Assembly (NCBI RefSeq): GCF_020447265.1 | Contig: NZ_JAJADR010000004.1 | Span: 434,001-498,000 of the forward strand | DNA: 64,000 bases | Reading direction: 5' to 3' | From: Hymenobacter lucidus | Lineage (GTDB): Bacteria; Bacteroidota; Bacteroidia; Cytophagales; Hymenobacteraceae | Part shown: positions 8,294 through 17,181 of the stretch, one piece after another | Layout: each line of letters opens with the position of its first letter | How positions within the stretch are numbered: the stretch's first letter is position 1 | Position numbers and translations under genes: made by a program | Notes under the pieces: generated by a model | What the model saw: only the letters and a program-made list of their open reading frames with translations | Database searches by the model: none | Told to the model about the DNA's origin: nothing

Positions 8294-11200
8294 CTATTCG
8301 ATTACTACGTGCTGTACGCTGGTGCCTTTCGGGGTGCTGATGCGCAAGTGGTACATGCCCGGGCGAAGACTGGACAGCGGAACTTGCAGCGTGCCATCGG
8401 CGGCGGGCAGCTGAGCTAGCCGGGCCAGCACTTGCTGACCAAGGGTATTGAACAACGTCAATGAGGTGGAGCCGGTACCGGGCTGGAGCTGTACGGTAAG
8501 ATGATCATGAGCCGGCACCGGATACACCGCCGCTGGTGGGCCGGCTTTCGACCCCGCTACAACGGCCGTAACCAGGCCCGTATTGAACCGGGGGCTTAGC
8601 GAGCCAGTCCGGTTTACGGTTACCATATCAAGGTCTGAGTCCCCATCCAAGTCGCCGACAAGCAAGGTTTCGGGGAGTAAATTGACCCGCACTGCGGGGG
8701 CACCGCCAAAATCACCCGGCCGAAAGCAGACTAGCGGGCGAACAACGCGGTTGGCTTTATCCAGTACCAAAATGTCCAGGTCTTGATCTGCATCGAGGTC
8801 GGCCAGCTCTATAGCGGATGCGTCCGGGGCGGCGTAGTTTGTGGGGGCATATTCCTGCCCGGAAAAGGTAGATGTGAGCAGCAGGGTAATGGCTTTCGAG
8901 CCGCCTTGCCCCGCCGTGGCAATGTCCAAGGTATTGTCCGCATTCAGGTCGCCTAAGACGACAGTATGCGGTGCCGGCCCGGTGGCTACCGAGACCGGGA
9001 TGCCGAAGCCGCCCGCGCCATTATTATAGGCTACCGACACAGTGTTGCTGCCTTCATTGGCTCCCACAATATCCAGGTCTCCATCATTATCCAAATCACC
9101 GATGGCCACGCTGCGGGTGCTGCTGCCGGTTGGTATCGTCGTCGTGCCCGTAAAACGCCCTGTTCCATCATTCAGGCGGATGCTTAGCGTGCCACTGGCA
9201 TTGGCATTGGCTATTACCAGGTCAGCATCACCGTCGGCATCCAAGTCACCAAAGCAGAGCCCGCGCGGATTTTCTCCCACGGCCACGGCAGATCGGCCAC
9301 TGAACGTGCCGGCACCCGTGTTGAACTGCACAATGGCCGAGTCGGGGGCGGCGGCGTGCAGGGCGGTATAAGTTACGTCTATATCACTGTCGCCGTCGAT
9401 GTCTTCTAGGGCTAAGCCCGCTACCGTACCAGTGGAAGCAATAGTGGCAATGCGGGGGAAATGCCCCGTCCCGTCGTTGAAGCTGACCTGAATGCTGCTT
9501 CCGGTGGCTCCACTGGTTACCAAGTCCAGGTCACCGTCGTTATCCATATCGGCACAGCGGGCGAAATCTGCAGTGCGGGCGCCACTCAGGCTGTCGGTGC
9601 CCGTAAGCAAGCCCCGTCCCGAACCGCCGGCGGCCGTGCGAAACTGGTAAAGAAATGGCGCTATGTCCTGCTGGGTAAGACTACGGATGGTGCGTGGAAT
9701 GGAAACGCTCACCAGCTCATTGGGCAGAAACGGAAGTGTGGGCTGAAAACTTATTACGTTGTTCGTCGCATTGCCGCTGCTGCTTAAGACGAGGGTTCCG
9801 GTGCGCCGACCCTGGCTCAGGCTGCTGCTTACCCGCAGATTGGTAGCCGTGGTCGGCGCAATACTTTGATTGAAAGTAGCCACAACCGCACTGGCGGGCA
9901 CAACGCCGGGCGCATTAAGATAAGGGCTGATATCATTCAGCAGAAAAGAAGTGGAATTCAAGCTGGCCAGAAAGAAGCTTTCATTGCCAAAAGTAGAGCT
10001 ATGGCTTAAACTTAACTGCGGACTTAACTCCGTACGGTTTCTAGGGCTGTAGGAGCCCGCTACCACGATTTCGCCTGAGCCGAGAACTGTGCCACCAGTA
10101 GACACTTCCTTGTTTATGCCGCCGCCTCGGGTAGCCCATTGCCACTGATCGGCGTTATTGAGACCCGCCACAAAAATATCGGTGTTCCCCGCACTGGTCA
10201 GAACGTTACTGGCGCTGAAAGGTAGCCGGCCGGTGAATGTGCCCACCACCACGTAGCCTGCTGCCGTGGGGGTGATGGATGAGATGTTGGCACTGCTGCC
10301 GGGTATCGTGCCAAACCATTGCCATGCGCCACTCATCCGATCAAGGCGGCCTAAGTAGGTGCTAGAGGAGCCCGTTGTGAACGAGCTGCCGAAGCTCGTA
10401 TTCACTGAGGCTTTGCCGCCAATCAGAATATCGTTACCGCTCACGACCAGGTTTATGACTGGGTTAGAAGACTGCCCATTAGCCGTTTCGCTCTGGGTTG
10501 CCCAGCGCCACTGGCCGGTATTGGTATCTAAGCTTGCTATATAGAACTCAAAGATGTTTGGCTTACTGGTCAGCGTCGCACTGCTGCCGAAAGGATAAGT
10601 GCCGGAAAACGTGCCGGCCACAATAAACTCCCCTGAAGTAGTCCAGGCGGCCACCGTAGGGAAGATTTGGGTTGAAGAGTTTGCGGCCGTCGGGGTAATT
10701 TGCTTTACCCATTGCCATTCTCCAGTAATGGTCGTCATGCGTGCCACATAAGAGTCGGCGCGGGTGTAAGCGCGGACTACGGGCAGATTGCTGAATACCA
10801 CGTCATCGAACAAAGGCCCACTCACGATAACCCCGCCACTAGCATCTGCCGCTAGTGCTTTGACCGAGAAGTTTGGGGTACTTTTGGCCCAGAGCCACTG
10901 CCCGGCACTGCCGGATATAACGGCCAAATAAGAAGTGTATCTATCACCGCCCGGCACCAGGGGTAAGGAGCCAAAAGTAGCGGAGCCGTAGAAAGTACCG
11001 CCCACCACAACGTTGCCATTGCTATCTACGGTTGCACTGGTGTTGCTCATTTGCAGGGAGTTGGCCTGCACTGCCCACTGCCACTGACGAGTGCTAGCCT
11101 TCATTTTGGCCACGTACAAGCCGCTCACCGCCGGCAAAGTGCCGAACGTGATGCTCCCACCGGTGCCGTACACGATAAGGTCGCCGTTTGGGTCGGTTAA

Positions 11201-11377
11201 GCACTTAATCGTCTGCGGTGTAAAGGTCGAGAACAGCACCTGGCCGCTGGCCCAGCCCGGCAGCTGGGCGTAGCTGCCGTACGAGCTAAGAAATGCCAGA
11301 ATGAGTAGCAGGAAGGATTTCGACCAGTGTCGTACAAGTTGAGGGCGCAAAAGCCCGGCAGGAGTAGAGTGTTGCAT
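8294..11377 (-). CDS. T9SS-secreted FG-GAP/VCBS repeat protein
   Basis: This 1027-residue exported protein has a signal peptide (hydrophobic stretch, then SYAQ, about residues 18-38). Residues ~40-470 hold at least six repeats, each with a W-x-W core (RQWQWA, GQWLWA, GEWQWV, GQWRWA, GAWQWF, DQWQWA), suggesting a propeller-like fold. An Ig-like segment follows at ~480-600. At about 610-940 seven DxDxDxD-type FG-GAP loops (DMDNDGDLD, DIDGDSDID and similar) would bind calcium in an integrin-like propeller. The last ~80 residues (YPVPAHDHL ... LRPGMYHLRIS) form a type A T9SS sorting domain, so the protein is exported across the outer membrane and probably surface-attached or released. Adhesion or polymer binding is likely; no catalytic motif is seen. 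Confidence 0.85.
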   Translation of the reverse strand: MQHSTPAGLLRPQLVRHWSKSFLLLILAFLSSYGSYAQLPGWASGQVLFSTFTPQTIKCLTDPNGDLIVYGTGGSITFGTLPAVSGLYVAKMKASTRQWQWAVQANSLQMSNTSATVDSNGNVVVGGTFYGSATFGSLPLVPGGDRYTSYLAVISGSAGQWLWAKSTPNFSVKALAADASGGVIVSGPLFDDVVFSNLPVVRAYTRADSYVARMTTITGEWQWVKQITPTAANSSTQIFPTVAAWTTSGEFIVAGTFSGTYPFGSSATLTSKPNIFEFYIASLDTNTGQWRWATQSETANGQSSNPVINLVVSGNDILIGGKASVNTSFGSSFTTGSSSTYLGRLDRMSGAWQWFGTIPGSSANISSITPTAAGYVVVGTFTGRLPFSASNVLTSAGNTDIFVAGLNNADQWQWATRGGGINKEVSTGGTVLGSGEIVVAGSYSPRNRTELSPQLSLSHSSTFGNESFFLASLNSTSFLLNDISPYLNAPGVVPASAVVATFNQSIAPTTATNLRVSSSLSQGRRTGTLVLSSSGNATNNVISFQPTLPFLPNELVSVSIPRTIRSLTQQDIAPFLYQFRTAAGGSGRGLLTGTDSLSGARTADFARCADMDNDGDLDLVTSGATGSSIQVSFNDGTGHFPRIATIASTGTVAGLALEDIDGDSDIDVTYTALHAAAPDSAIVQFNTGAGTFSGRSAVAVGENPRGLCFGDLDADGDADLVIANANASGTLSIRLNDGTGRFTGTTTIPTGSSTRSVAIGDLDNDGDLDIVGANEGSNTVSVAYNNGAGGFGIPVSVATGPAPHTVVLGDLNADNTLDIATAGQGGSKAITLLLTSTFSGQEYAPTNYAAPDASAIELADLDADQDLDILVLDKANRVVRPLVCFRPGDFGGAPAVRVNLLPETLLVGDLDGDSDLDMVTVNRTGSLSPRFNTGLVTAVVAGSKAGPPAAVYPVPAHDHLTVQLQPGTGSTSLTLFNTLGQQVLARLAQLPAADGTLQVPLSSLRPGMYHLRISTPKGTSVQHVVIE

Positions 11378-11400
11378 TTGGATAAGGCTTGGATACTAAA

Positions 11401-11468
11401 AAGTAATGGTGCACTGGATTGAGAAGCAAGGAACTACAATTGCTTCTCAATCCAATGCACCATTACTT
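11401..11468. terminator. 28-bp near-perfect stem-loop
   Basis: Arms 11401-11428 and 11441-11468 pair with a single G-T mismatch around a 12-nt loop. It lies just downstream of the 11523-12974 gene (minus strand) and immediately upstream of the FG-GAP gene. A terminator is the simplest reading, but the stem is unusually long and there is no poly-T. Confidence 0.6.
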
Positions 11469-11522
11469 GTATAGAACTGGCTCTGGTTCGGAATACGACG
11501 CAGCAAGCCAAATTCGGGCTAC

Positions 11523-12974
11523 TTACTTCACCACAATCTTGTTGAGCATCAAGGCCGCCGACTTCTTGCTGGGCCGGCTCACGCCGATAATCGTTTTAGC
11601 GTCGAGCCAACCGGTAAAGTCTTTCACGTAGGCCAGGTTCTGGTCGTTGGCTACGCTCAGGCCAAGGCCCTTTGCGGGTGCCACCACGCCGGTCTGGATA
11701 TTCACGCGGCGCACGTACAGGTCGGATTTACCGTTGATTTTCTCCTGGGTCAGAATCTGCACCTCGGGGCCAAACACGGCGGCCCGGAAGCCGATGCCAG
11801 TAAACGACTCGGCGGGCGGCGCTACCTGGTCTTTGGCAATAATGCTGTGCCAGGTGGGGCTCTGAAACTCGTTGTAGCCGAATACGTGCAGCTCCCGAGC
11901 GTGCACTGGCGAGTCGTCACCGCCTTCCTCATACTTCTTCTCAGCAATGACCACCAGCTGCTTTTCGCCGGTCAGCAGCAGTTCCGACAGGTACACATCC
12001 TCCAGGCGCTTGGCGCTGGTTTGGCCGGCCTTGTTCACCTCGGCCAGATATTCGGGCGTGAAGCGGAATTCGGGGGCAAATTTCATGTCGCCTTCGCCCG
12101 CAAAGTCGAACTTCACCACTTTCAGGCTGTAGTACTGCCCGGTTTCGCGCTCGGTGCAAATGGCGGCGGCATACAGCGTATTATTGGGCTGCAGGCCAAA
12201 CTTGGCATCGAACACCGCTACCGACTTGCCACCGAAGCTGCCGCCTACGGCCACCGACATCACCTTGGTTTCGGGCTTGTCGTTGAGGTAGCGGCGCACG
12301 GTAAGCTTCTTCATCTGGTCGCTGATGAGGGCCACATATTGCGCGCCGTCGTTGCCGATGTGCACGGTAGGGGAGAAGAAGTCACCCAGGTCGTGGAAGT
12401 CGTAGGTGCGGTCCTTGAGCTTGGTGAGTTTCTGGTCGTACACCGTGGCGCTGATGGCGCGGATCTGCACATCGCGGGTGAGGTAGCGGAAGGCTACCAG
12501 CTTGGAGCCGTCGGGCGAAACGGCCACACCAGGCCGCCGGTCGCGGGCCGAAGCGTCGATAAGTTTCTTGGGAGCGGCCTTCTGGCCGTTGCGCAGGTCT
12601 ACCAGTACTGCCGACAGATTCTGGCTGGCCTCTTCTTTATGGTGAATGACCACGAAAGCCTGCTCTGTGCCGTGGCCAAAGGCTTCCACACTCTCGCCCG
12701 CGGCCACGGGCACGGCGGCTGTCCAGAGCTGCTTCAGTTCGGCATCGTAGCGCTCCACGGCGTATTGCGTCGCCGATTTGTGAGCCAGAATAACGAACCC
12801 ACCCCCGCTGAGAGGGAGCATCTTGCGGGTTACGCGCTGGTTATAACGGTCTTCCGAGCTTTCGGGTAAGTAGCTGAACGGTACCGACTTTACCTTTTGG
12901 GCGGAAGCTCCTATCGGTGCCGTGAGCAGGCCGGCCAGCAGCGTGCCAACGGTAAGAAGAAATTTAAAGCGCAC
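11523..12974 (-). CDS. Secreted protein of unknown function, propeller-like
   Basis: This 483-residue protein has a clear signal peptide (MRFKFLLTVGTLLAGLLTAP, cleavage near GASAQK). It recurrently shows beta-propeller-type phrases (VERYDAELKQLW, VAVSPDGSKLVAF, ATVYDQKLTKLKDRTYDF, VRRVNIQTGV), suggesting a repeated four-stranded blade fold through most of its length. There is no lipobox, no T9SS sorting domain and no recognisable catalytic motif, so it is probably periplasmic or released. A TACCTTTG promoter element lies upstream and a long hairpin follows. I do not recognise a named family. Confidence 0.7.
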   Translation of the reverse strand: MRFKFLLTVGTLLAGLLTAPIGASAQKVKSVPFSYLPESSEDRYNQRVTRKMLPLSGGGFVILAHKSATQYAVERYDAELKQLWTAAVPVAAGESVEAFGHGTEQAFVVIHHKEEASQNLSAVLVDLRNGQKAAPKKLIDASARDRRPGVAVSPDGSKLVAFRYLTRDVQIRAISATVYDQKLTKLKDRTYDFHDLGDFFSPTVHIGNDGAQYVALISDQMKKLTVRRYLNDKPETKVMSVAVGGSFGGKSVAVFDAKFGLQPNNTLYAAAICTERETGQYYSLKVVKFDFAGEGDMKFAPEFRFTPEYLAEVNKAGQTSAKRLEDVYLSELLLTGEKQLVVIAEKKYEEGGDDSPVHARELHVFGYNEFQSPTWHSIIAKDQVAPPAESFTGIGFRAAVFGPEVQILTQEKINGKSDLYVRRVNIQTGVVAPAKGLGLSVANDQNLAYVKDFTGWLDAKTIIGVSRPSKKSAALMLNKIVVK

Positions 12975-13384
12975 GTAAAAAGGCAGTTAAGTGTGAAAAA
13001 GTGCAAAGAACAAAAAAATGTACTCTCCAAAGGTATCCAACTTTGGGTGCCGCCCGTAAAGGCCACGCTCCCCAGTGGCAACCGGCTCGGGTTATCATGA
13101 TTTGTTCACGTTAGGATAACGTTCTGATAGTCGTTTCTGAGGTACCCCTTGCGTTACTTTGCAGAGCGAAAGAAGAAACAGTTCTGCCGGCAGTTGAACC
13201 AATATTGTAATATTTGAATACAATATCGATTCAATCTGAACAGTCCGTTTTTCTTTGAGTAGTTGCTTGTCAGCACAGAAAGTGTGCTTTAGATGATCAA
13301 AGTTTTGTGTTTTTCTCCCTGACAAGGGCTTTTGGCTTAAACTTTGTGATTGCCGCGCCGCCTATTGTCTAGCATTCCAGCATT
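12975..13384. other. 410-bp gap without a convincing gene
   Basis: The interval separates divergent genes. It holds CAAAGGTA at 13028-13035, i.e. a minus-strand TACCTTTG -7 element with TTTA 21 nt upstream, about 53 nt from the start at 12974. A small hairpin AGCACA/TGTGCT occurs at 13272-13288. A 76-codon minus-strand frame at 13095-13325 looks like chance. Confidence 0.55.
13028..13060 (-). promoter_or_regulatory. Promoter of the 11523-12974 gene
   Basis: Minus-strand TACCTTTG (13035-13028) matches the Bacteroidota -7 consensus TAnnTTTG. A weak TTTA lies 21 nt further upstream at the -33 position. Confidence 0.5.
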
Positions 13385-13624
13385 ATGAAATTTCTACTCA
13401 AGTTCGTCTTACTCTTCGGTCTGATTGTGGTTGGTAAGTTTGCCAAAGAATCGGAAACGTCCCTGGCCGAGGCCAAGCGTGTTCAGCCCAAGCTACCTGT
13501 GCAGGCCGCTTCATTTTTTACCCGACAGGTAAGGTTAGAGCACACCTCGCACGGTGGTGGAAGCCGGCTATGGCAGGCTACGGCACCTTCTCCCTCTTCC
13601 CGTTCCGCGGAGTCATTCGAGTAA
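13385..13624 (+). CDS. Small secreted or membrane-anchored peptide, unknown
   Basis: This 79-residue frame starts MKFLLKFVLLFGLIVVGKFA, a signal peptide or signal anchor. The rest is a short polar tail with no cysteines or known motif. It is supported as a gene by the export signal and by an excellent terminator 11 nt after the stop. No homologous family is recognised, and nothing in the neighbourhood suggests a role. It could be a non-conserved gene. Confidence 0.5.
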   Translation: MKFLLKFVLLFGLIVVGKFAKESETSLAEAKRVQPKLPVQAASFFTRQVRLEHTSHGGGSRLWQATAPSPSSRSAESFE

Positions 13625-13635
13625 AAAGTATCGGC

Positions 13636-13664
13636 AGGCGACTTTTATAAGTCGCCTTTTTTTA
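13636..13664 (+). terminator. Rho-independent terminator
   Basis: AGGCGACTT/AAGTCGCCT stem (13636-13644, 13649-13657) with a TTAT loop and a seven-T tail, directly after the small peptide gene and before the convergent end of recG. Confidence 0.9.
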
Positions 13665-13697
13665 TGTCCAAACGATTGCGCACCGCCAAAAGCCGCT

Positions 13698-15791
13698 TTA
13701 ACTGATCCGGCTCCAGTTGACGGCCGTAGCTGGTAGCGACTCAATGTGGCGCCGAATGTTCAGGTTCTGGGGTTGGCTCAGGCCAGGGTCTTCAGCCAGC
13801 AGCCGCTGGGCCGCTGCCCTCGATTCGGAGAGAATACGGCCGTCCTTGGCCAGGTCGGCAATGAGCAGGTCGAGCACGCCGCTTTGCTGGGTGCCCATCA
13901 GGTCGCCGGGGCCGCGTAGCTTTAGGTCGATATCGGCTATTTCGAAGCCGTTATTGGTGCGCACCATCGTTTCGATGCGGGTGCGGCTGTCTTTGCTGAG
14001 CTTGTAGCCCGTCATCAGGATGCAGTAGCTCTGGTCGGCGCCACGGCCCACGCGGCCCCGCAGCTGGTGCAACTGCGAAAGGCCAAACCGCTCGGCGCTT
14101 TCAATCACCATTACGGAGGCATTCGGCACGTTTACGCCCACTTCGATGACGGTAGTAGCCACCATAATCTGGGTTTCGCGCTTCACGAAGCGCTGCATTT
14201 CGTAATCCTTTTCCTCGGCCTTCATCCGGCCGTGCACGATGCTTATCTCGAATTCCGGAAAAGCCCGCGCTACGCTCTCGTAGCCATCGGTGAGGTCCTT
14301 GTAGTCCAGCGTTTCCGATTCCTCAATCAGCGGGTACACGATGTACACCTGCCGCCCGAGGTTGATCTGGTCGCGCAGAAACTGGAATACTTTCAGCCGA
14401 TTGGCATCGTAGCGGTGCACGGTCACAATGGGCTTGCGGCCGGCAGGCAGCTCATCAATCACCGACACATCCAGGTCGCCGTAGAGCGTCATGGCCAGCG
14501 TTCGGGGAATCGGCGTAGCTGTCATTACCAACACGTGGGGAATTACGTGGGGGTTTTTCTGCCACAGCTTCGAGCGTTGGGCCACCCCAAAACGATGCTG
14601 CTCGTCCATGATGGTGAGGCCCAGATTGCGGAACTGCACCACATCCTCCAGCAGCGCGTGGGTGCCCACCAGCATGTGCATGGTGCCGTCGCGGAGCTGC
14701 TCGTGCAGCACGCGACGCTCCGAGGTGCGGGTGCTGCCCGTGAGCTTGCCTAGCTTGATGCCGAGCTGATCGGCGTAGGCCTTAAGGCCCACGTAGTGCT
14801 GGTCGGCCAAGATTTCGGTGGGCGCCATCAGGCAGCTTTGGGCCCCGTTATCGGCCGCCATCAGCATCGAAATGAAGGCCACGATGGTTTTGCCCGAGCC
14901 TACGTCGCCCTGCAAGAGGCGGTTCATCTGCCGGCCGGCGCAAAAATCCTTGTAGATGTCGTGAATTACGCGCTTCTGGGCGCCGGTCAAATCGAAGGTG
15001 AGGTGGTTTTTGTAGAAGTCGACCAGCGTGGGTACTTCCTTGAAAATCTGGCCGGCCAAGGTCACTTTGCGCTGGTCGCGCTGGCGCAGGAGCTTGAGTT
15101 GTACGTAAAAAAGCTCCTCAAACTTGAGCCGGAACCGGGCTGCCTGCAGCAGCTCGGTGCTCTGCGGGAAGTGAATCTGCTGGTACGCCTCGGCCTTGCC
15201 CATCAGGCCGTAGTGCTGCACCAGCTCCGGCGACAACGACTCCTGTACGTGCGGCAGAGCAATCTTGAGCAAGTCGCTGGCCATGCGCGCAATAGCCTTG
15301 CTGTCGATGCGGTGGTAGTTCTTGAGCTTCTCGGTGGTATTGTACACCGGCTGCAGAAAGCTCTGGCCGGGCTTGGCTTCGGTTACTTCCTCCAGGTCGG
15401 GGTGGGCCATCTGGGGCCGGCCGTTGAACACGGTCGGCTTGCCGAATACGATATACTCCTGGTGATTTTTGATGACTTTCTCCAGGTAGTTTACTCCCTT
15501 AAACCACACCAGCTCCAGCTCGGCACTGCCATCCGAAACCTTGGCCACCATGCGCTTCTTCGGGCCTTCCCCGATGACTTCACGGTTACGCAAAACGCCC
15601 TTGACCTGCACGTAAGGCAAATCCTCGTGCAAATCGACAATCTGGTAGAACTGGGTCCGGTCGAGGTAGCGGAAAGGATAGCGCTGAATCAGGTCACCGT
15701 AAGTGAAGATGTTCAGCTCCTTTTGCAGCAGGGTAGCCCGCTGGCTGCCCACGCCCCGCAGATTCTCAATTTTGGTATTGAAAAAACTCAT
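13698..15791 (-). CDS. recG: ATP-dependent DNA helicase RecG
   Basis: RecG remodels stalled forks and branched recombination intermediates. The 697-residue product has an N-terminal OB/wedge region beginning with the helix-hairpin-helix-like LRGVGSQRATLLQKEL. The helicase motifs are Walker A GDVGSGKTIVA at about 290, the RecG-specific DEQHRFGV box at about 395, VMTATPIPRTLA, and motif VI in QLRGRVGRG at about 580. The C-terminal DLKLRGPGDLMGTQQSG is also family-typical. The start is set at 15791 (MSFFNTKIENL); a start four codons upstream (15803) falls in a repeat. It neighbours the gldD-ssb-mutY genes on the same strand but is separated from them by an inverted repeat. Confidence 0.96.
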   Translation of the reverse strand: MSFFNTKIENLRGVGSQRATLLQKELNIFTYGDLIQRYPFRYLDRTQFYQIVDLHEDLPYVQVKGVLRNREVIGEGPKKRMVAKVSDGSAELELVWFKGVNYLEKVIKNHQEYIVFGKPTVFNGRPQMAHPDLEEVTEAKPGQSFLQPVYNTTEKLKNYHRIDSKAIARMASDLLKIALPHVQESLSPELVQHYGLMGKAEAYQQIHFPQSTELLQAARFRLKFEELFYVQLKLLRQRDQRKVTLAGQIFKEVPTLVDFYKNHLTFDLTGAQKRVIHDIYKDFCAGRQMNRLLQGDVGSGKTIVAFISMLMAADNGAQSCLMAPTEILADQHYVGLKAYADQLGIKLGKLTGSTRTSERRVLHEQLRDGTMHMLVGTHALLEDVVQFRNLGLTIMDEQHRFGVAQRSKLWQKNPHVIPHVLVMTATPIPRTLAMTLYGDLDVSVIDELPAGRKPIVTVHRYDANRLKVFQFLRDQINLGRQVYIVYPLIEESETLDYKDLTDGYESVARAFPEFEISIVHGRMKAEEKDYEMQRFVKRETQIMVATTVIEVGVNVPNASVMVIESAERFGLSQLHQLRGRVGRGADQSYCILMTGYKLSKDSRTRIETMVRTNNGFEIADIDLKLRGPGDLMGTQQSGVLDLLIADLAKDGRILSESRAAAQRLLAEDPGLSQPQNLNIRRHIESLPATAVNWSRIS

Positions 15792-15793
15792 TT

Positions 15794-15896
15794 CATTTAA
15801 CAATCAACATTTATCATTTAACAAGTTCACGTTGCCAGGCGGCTTACCCCTGATGAGCAGCAGGCTGTTAAATGTTAATTGATAAATGTCAAATGA
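15794..15896. repeat. AT-rich imperfect inverted repeat between gldD and recG
   Basis: CATTTAACAATCAACATTTA near 15794 and its imperfect reverse complement ending near 15896 flank a short GC-rich core. It looks like the spacer repeats common between Bacteroidota genes and touches both stop and start codons. Confidence 0.5.
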
Positions 15897-16493
15897 TTAG
15901 CGGAATTTCAAGGTATTGAGCATGTGCACCACGTCCTTCTTCACGTAGTCGATAACCGGGGCCAGCGAGTCGTTAGCCGTGGCCGTGCGGAAGTACAGCG
16001 CGCCCCGAAAGAAGTGGTGGGTGCTGTCGGTGGTGTAGAACTGGAACTGGCTAGGCACTTCTCCAGACAGCTCAAAAATGGCGACCCGCATGCCGCCGGG
16101 TGTTTTTATCACGCTTTCATCAATGGCCGAAGCCTTAATCTGGTGCTTGGCCGTGAGCTTGCGGGCATCTTCCAGCAGCTTGTTGAGCAGCTTTGGGTCT
16201 TGCCTTAGCGGTACGTAGGTTATTTGCACGTTGGCTTTCAGGCGGGGGTAGTAGATGTTAATCCAGTTGGGCTGGGCCAGGTACGACGAGTCGCGCAACA
16301 CTTTGGCCTGCCGCGAATACTCGAAGCTGTACGGGCGCCCCGGCGCCAACAACTGGTAGCTGGCCGCCGGCAGATCGATGCGGTTATAGCCCTTGGGCTT
16401 GGGCGTATAGTCGGCCGGCGACGAGCAGGCCGGCAACAGGATGCCAAAGGCCAGAGTGGCCCGCAGACCGCGCAAAAGTGGGGATACAGGCAT
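15897..16493 (-). CDS. gldD: Gliding motility lipoprotein GldD
   Basis: This 198-residue cell-envelope lipoprotein is of the GldD family, needed for gliding and type IX secretion in Flavobacterium. The lipobox LLPAC lies at about 19-23. The family signature follows: YTPKPKGYNRIDLP, YSFEYSRQAKV, WINIYYP, then QFQFYTTDSTHHFFRGALYF and DSLAPVIDYVKKDV near the C-terminus. It is downstream of ssb on the same strand, as in many Bacteroidota, but the usual gldE between them is absent here. The T9SS cargo proteins in this window fit a functional T9SS/gliding apparatus. Its exact biochemical function is unknown. Confidence 0.93.
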   Translation of the reverse strand: MPVSPLLRGLRATLAFGILLPACSSPADYTPKPKGYNRIDLPAASYQLLAPGRPYSFEYSRQAKVLRDSSYLAQPNWINIYYPRLKANVQITYVPLRQDPKLLNKLLEDARKLTAKHQIKASAIDESVIKTPGGMRVAIFELSGEVPSQFQFYTTDSTHHFFRGALYFRTATANDSLAPVIDYVKKDVVHMLNTLKFR

Positions 16494-16604
16494 TTAGAGC
16501 AGCGCAAATTTACTGTTCAAAGGTAACTAGAATCGGATACCTATCCAGCCGAGCAATGCAAGGCAGAAAAAGCCTGGTTACTACTATTATTGGCTCCAAC
16601 GCAA

Positions 16605-16631
16605 AAAGCCCCGGCGACGTGCCAGGGCTTT
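16605..16631 (-). terminator. Rho-independent terminator after ssb
   Basis: An 11-bp stem with one G-U pair (16605-16615 with 16621-16631) is followed on the minus strand by five T residues. It separates ssb from gldD transcription. Confidence 0.8.
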
Positions 16632-16657
16632 GCTGAAATCAGGGGCTACCAGTTCTC

Positions 16658-17086
16658 TTAGAAGGGCAATTGGTCGATTTCGGGCTCTTGGCGGAAGGTC
16701 TGGGCTTCCACCGGCTGCTCAGTGCTTTGGCCGTTGGCTTGGCCCTCAGTGTGCGGCCGGCCGCCCAGCATCGAAATTTCATCGGCTACAATTTCGGTGA
16801 TGTAGCGCGTCTGGCCGTCTTTATCCTGGTACTGGCGGGTGCGCAACTTGCCCTCAACGTAGATCTGCTGGCCTTTTTTGAGGTACTTCTCAGCCATCTC
16901 AGCCAAGCCGCGCCATGCCGTAATGTTGTGCCACTCGGTCCGCTCCACGCGGGTCCCAGATTTATCCTTGTAGTAGTCGTTGGTAGCTAAGGTGAAGTGG
17001 GCTACGCTCGAGCCACCTTCCAAATGCCGAACCTCTGGATCCTTGCCCAGGTTGCCTACCAGAATTACTTTGTTGATGCCAGCCAT
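16658..17086 (-). CDS. ssb: Single-stranded DNA-binding protein
   Basis: The 142-residue SSB coats single-stranded DNA and recruits repair and replication partners. The OB fold covers residues 1-108: INKVILVGNLGKDPEVR at the start, then TEWHNITAW and YVEGKLRTRQYQDKDGQ. A Gln/Glu-rich linker is followed by the acidic-aromatic tip EIDQLPF, the partner-binding peptide equivalent to DDIPF. Length is slightly short but normal for Bacteroidota. It lies between mutY and gldD, a conserved order. Confidence 0.96.
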   Translation of the reverse strand: MAGINKVILVGNLGKDPEVRHLEGGSSVAHFTLATNDYYKDKSGTRVERTEWHNITAWRGLAEMAEKYLKKGQQIYVEGKLRTRQYQDKDGQTRYITEIVADEISMLGGRPHTEGQANGQSTEQPVEAQTFRQEPEIDQLPF

Positions 17087-17181
17087 TGCTTGGTTGTTAA
17101 GTAGTTAAGAGTTGTCGATAAAATATCTTTACCTTTTATAAAAATAGGGCTTTTTGATTATAAAACCAAATATTTTAGTTT

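Noticed and set aside
13095..13325. 76-codon minus-strand frame upstream of the small peptide gene
   Set aside because: No family, no export signal and no supporting context; it lies in a promoter region.
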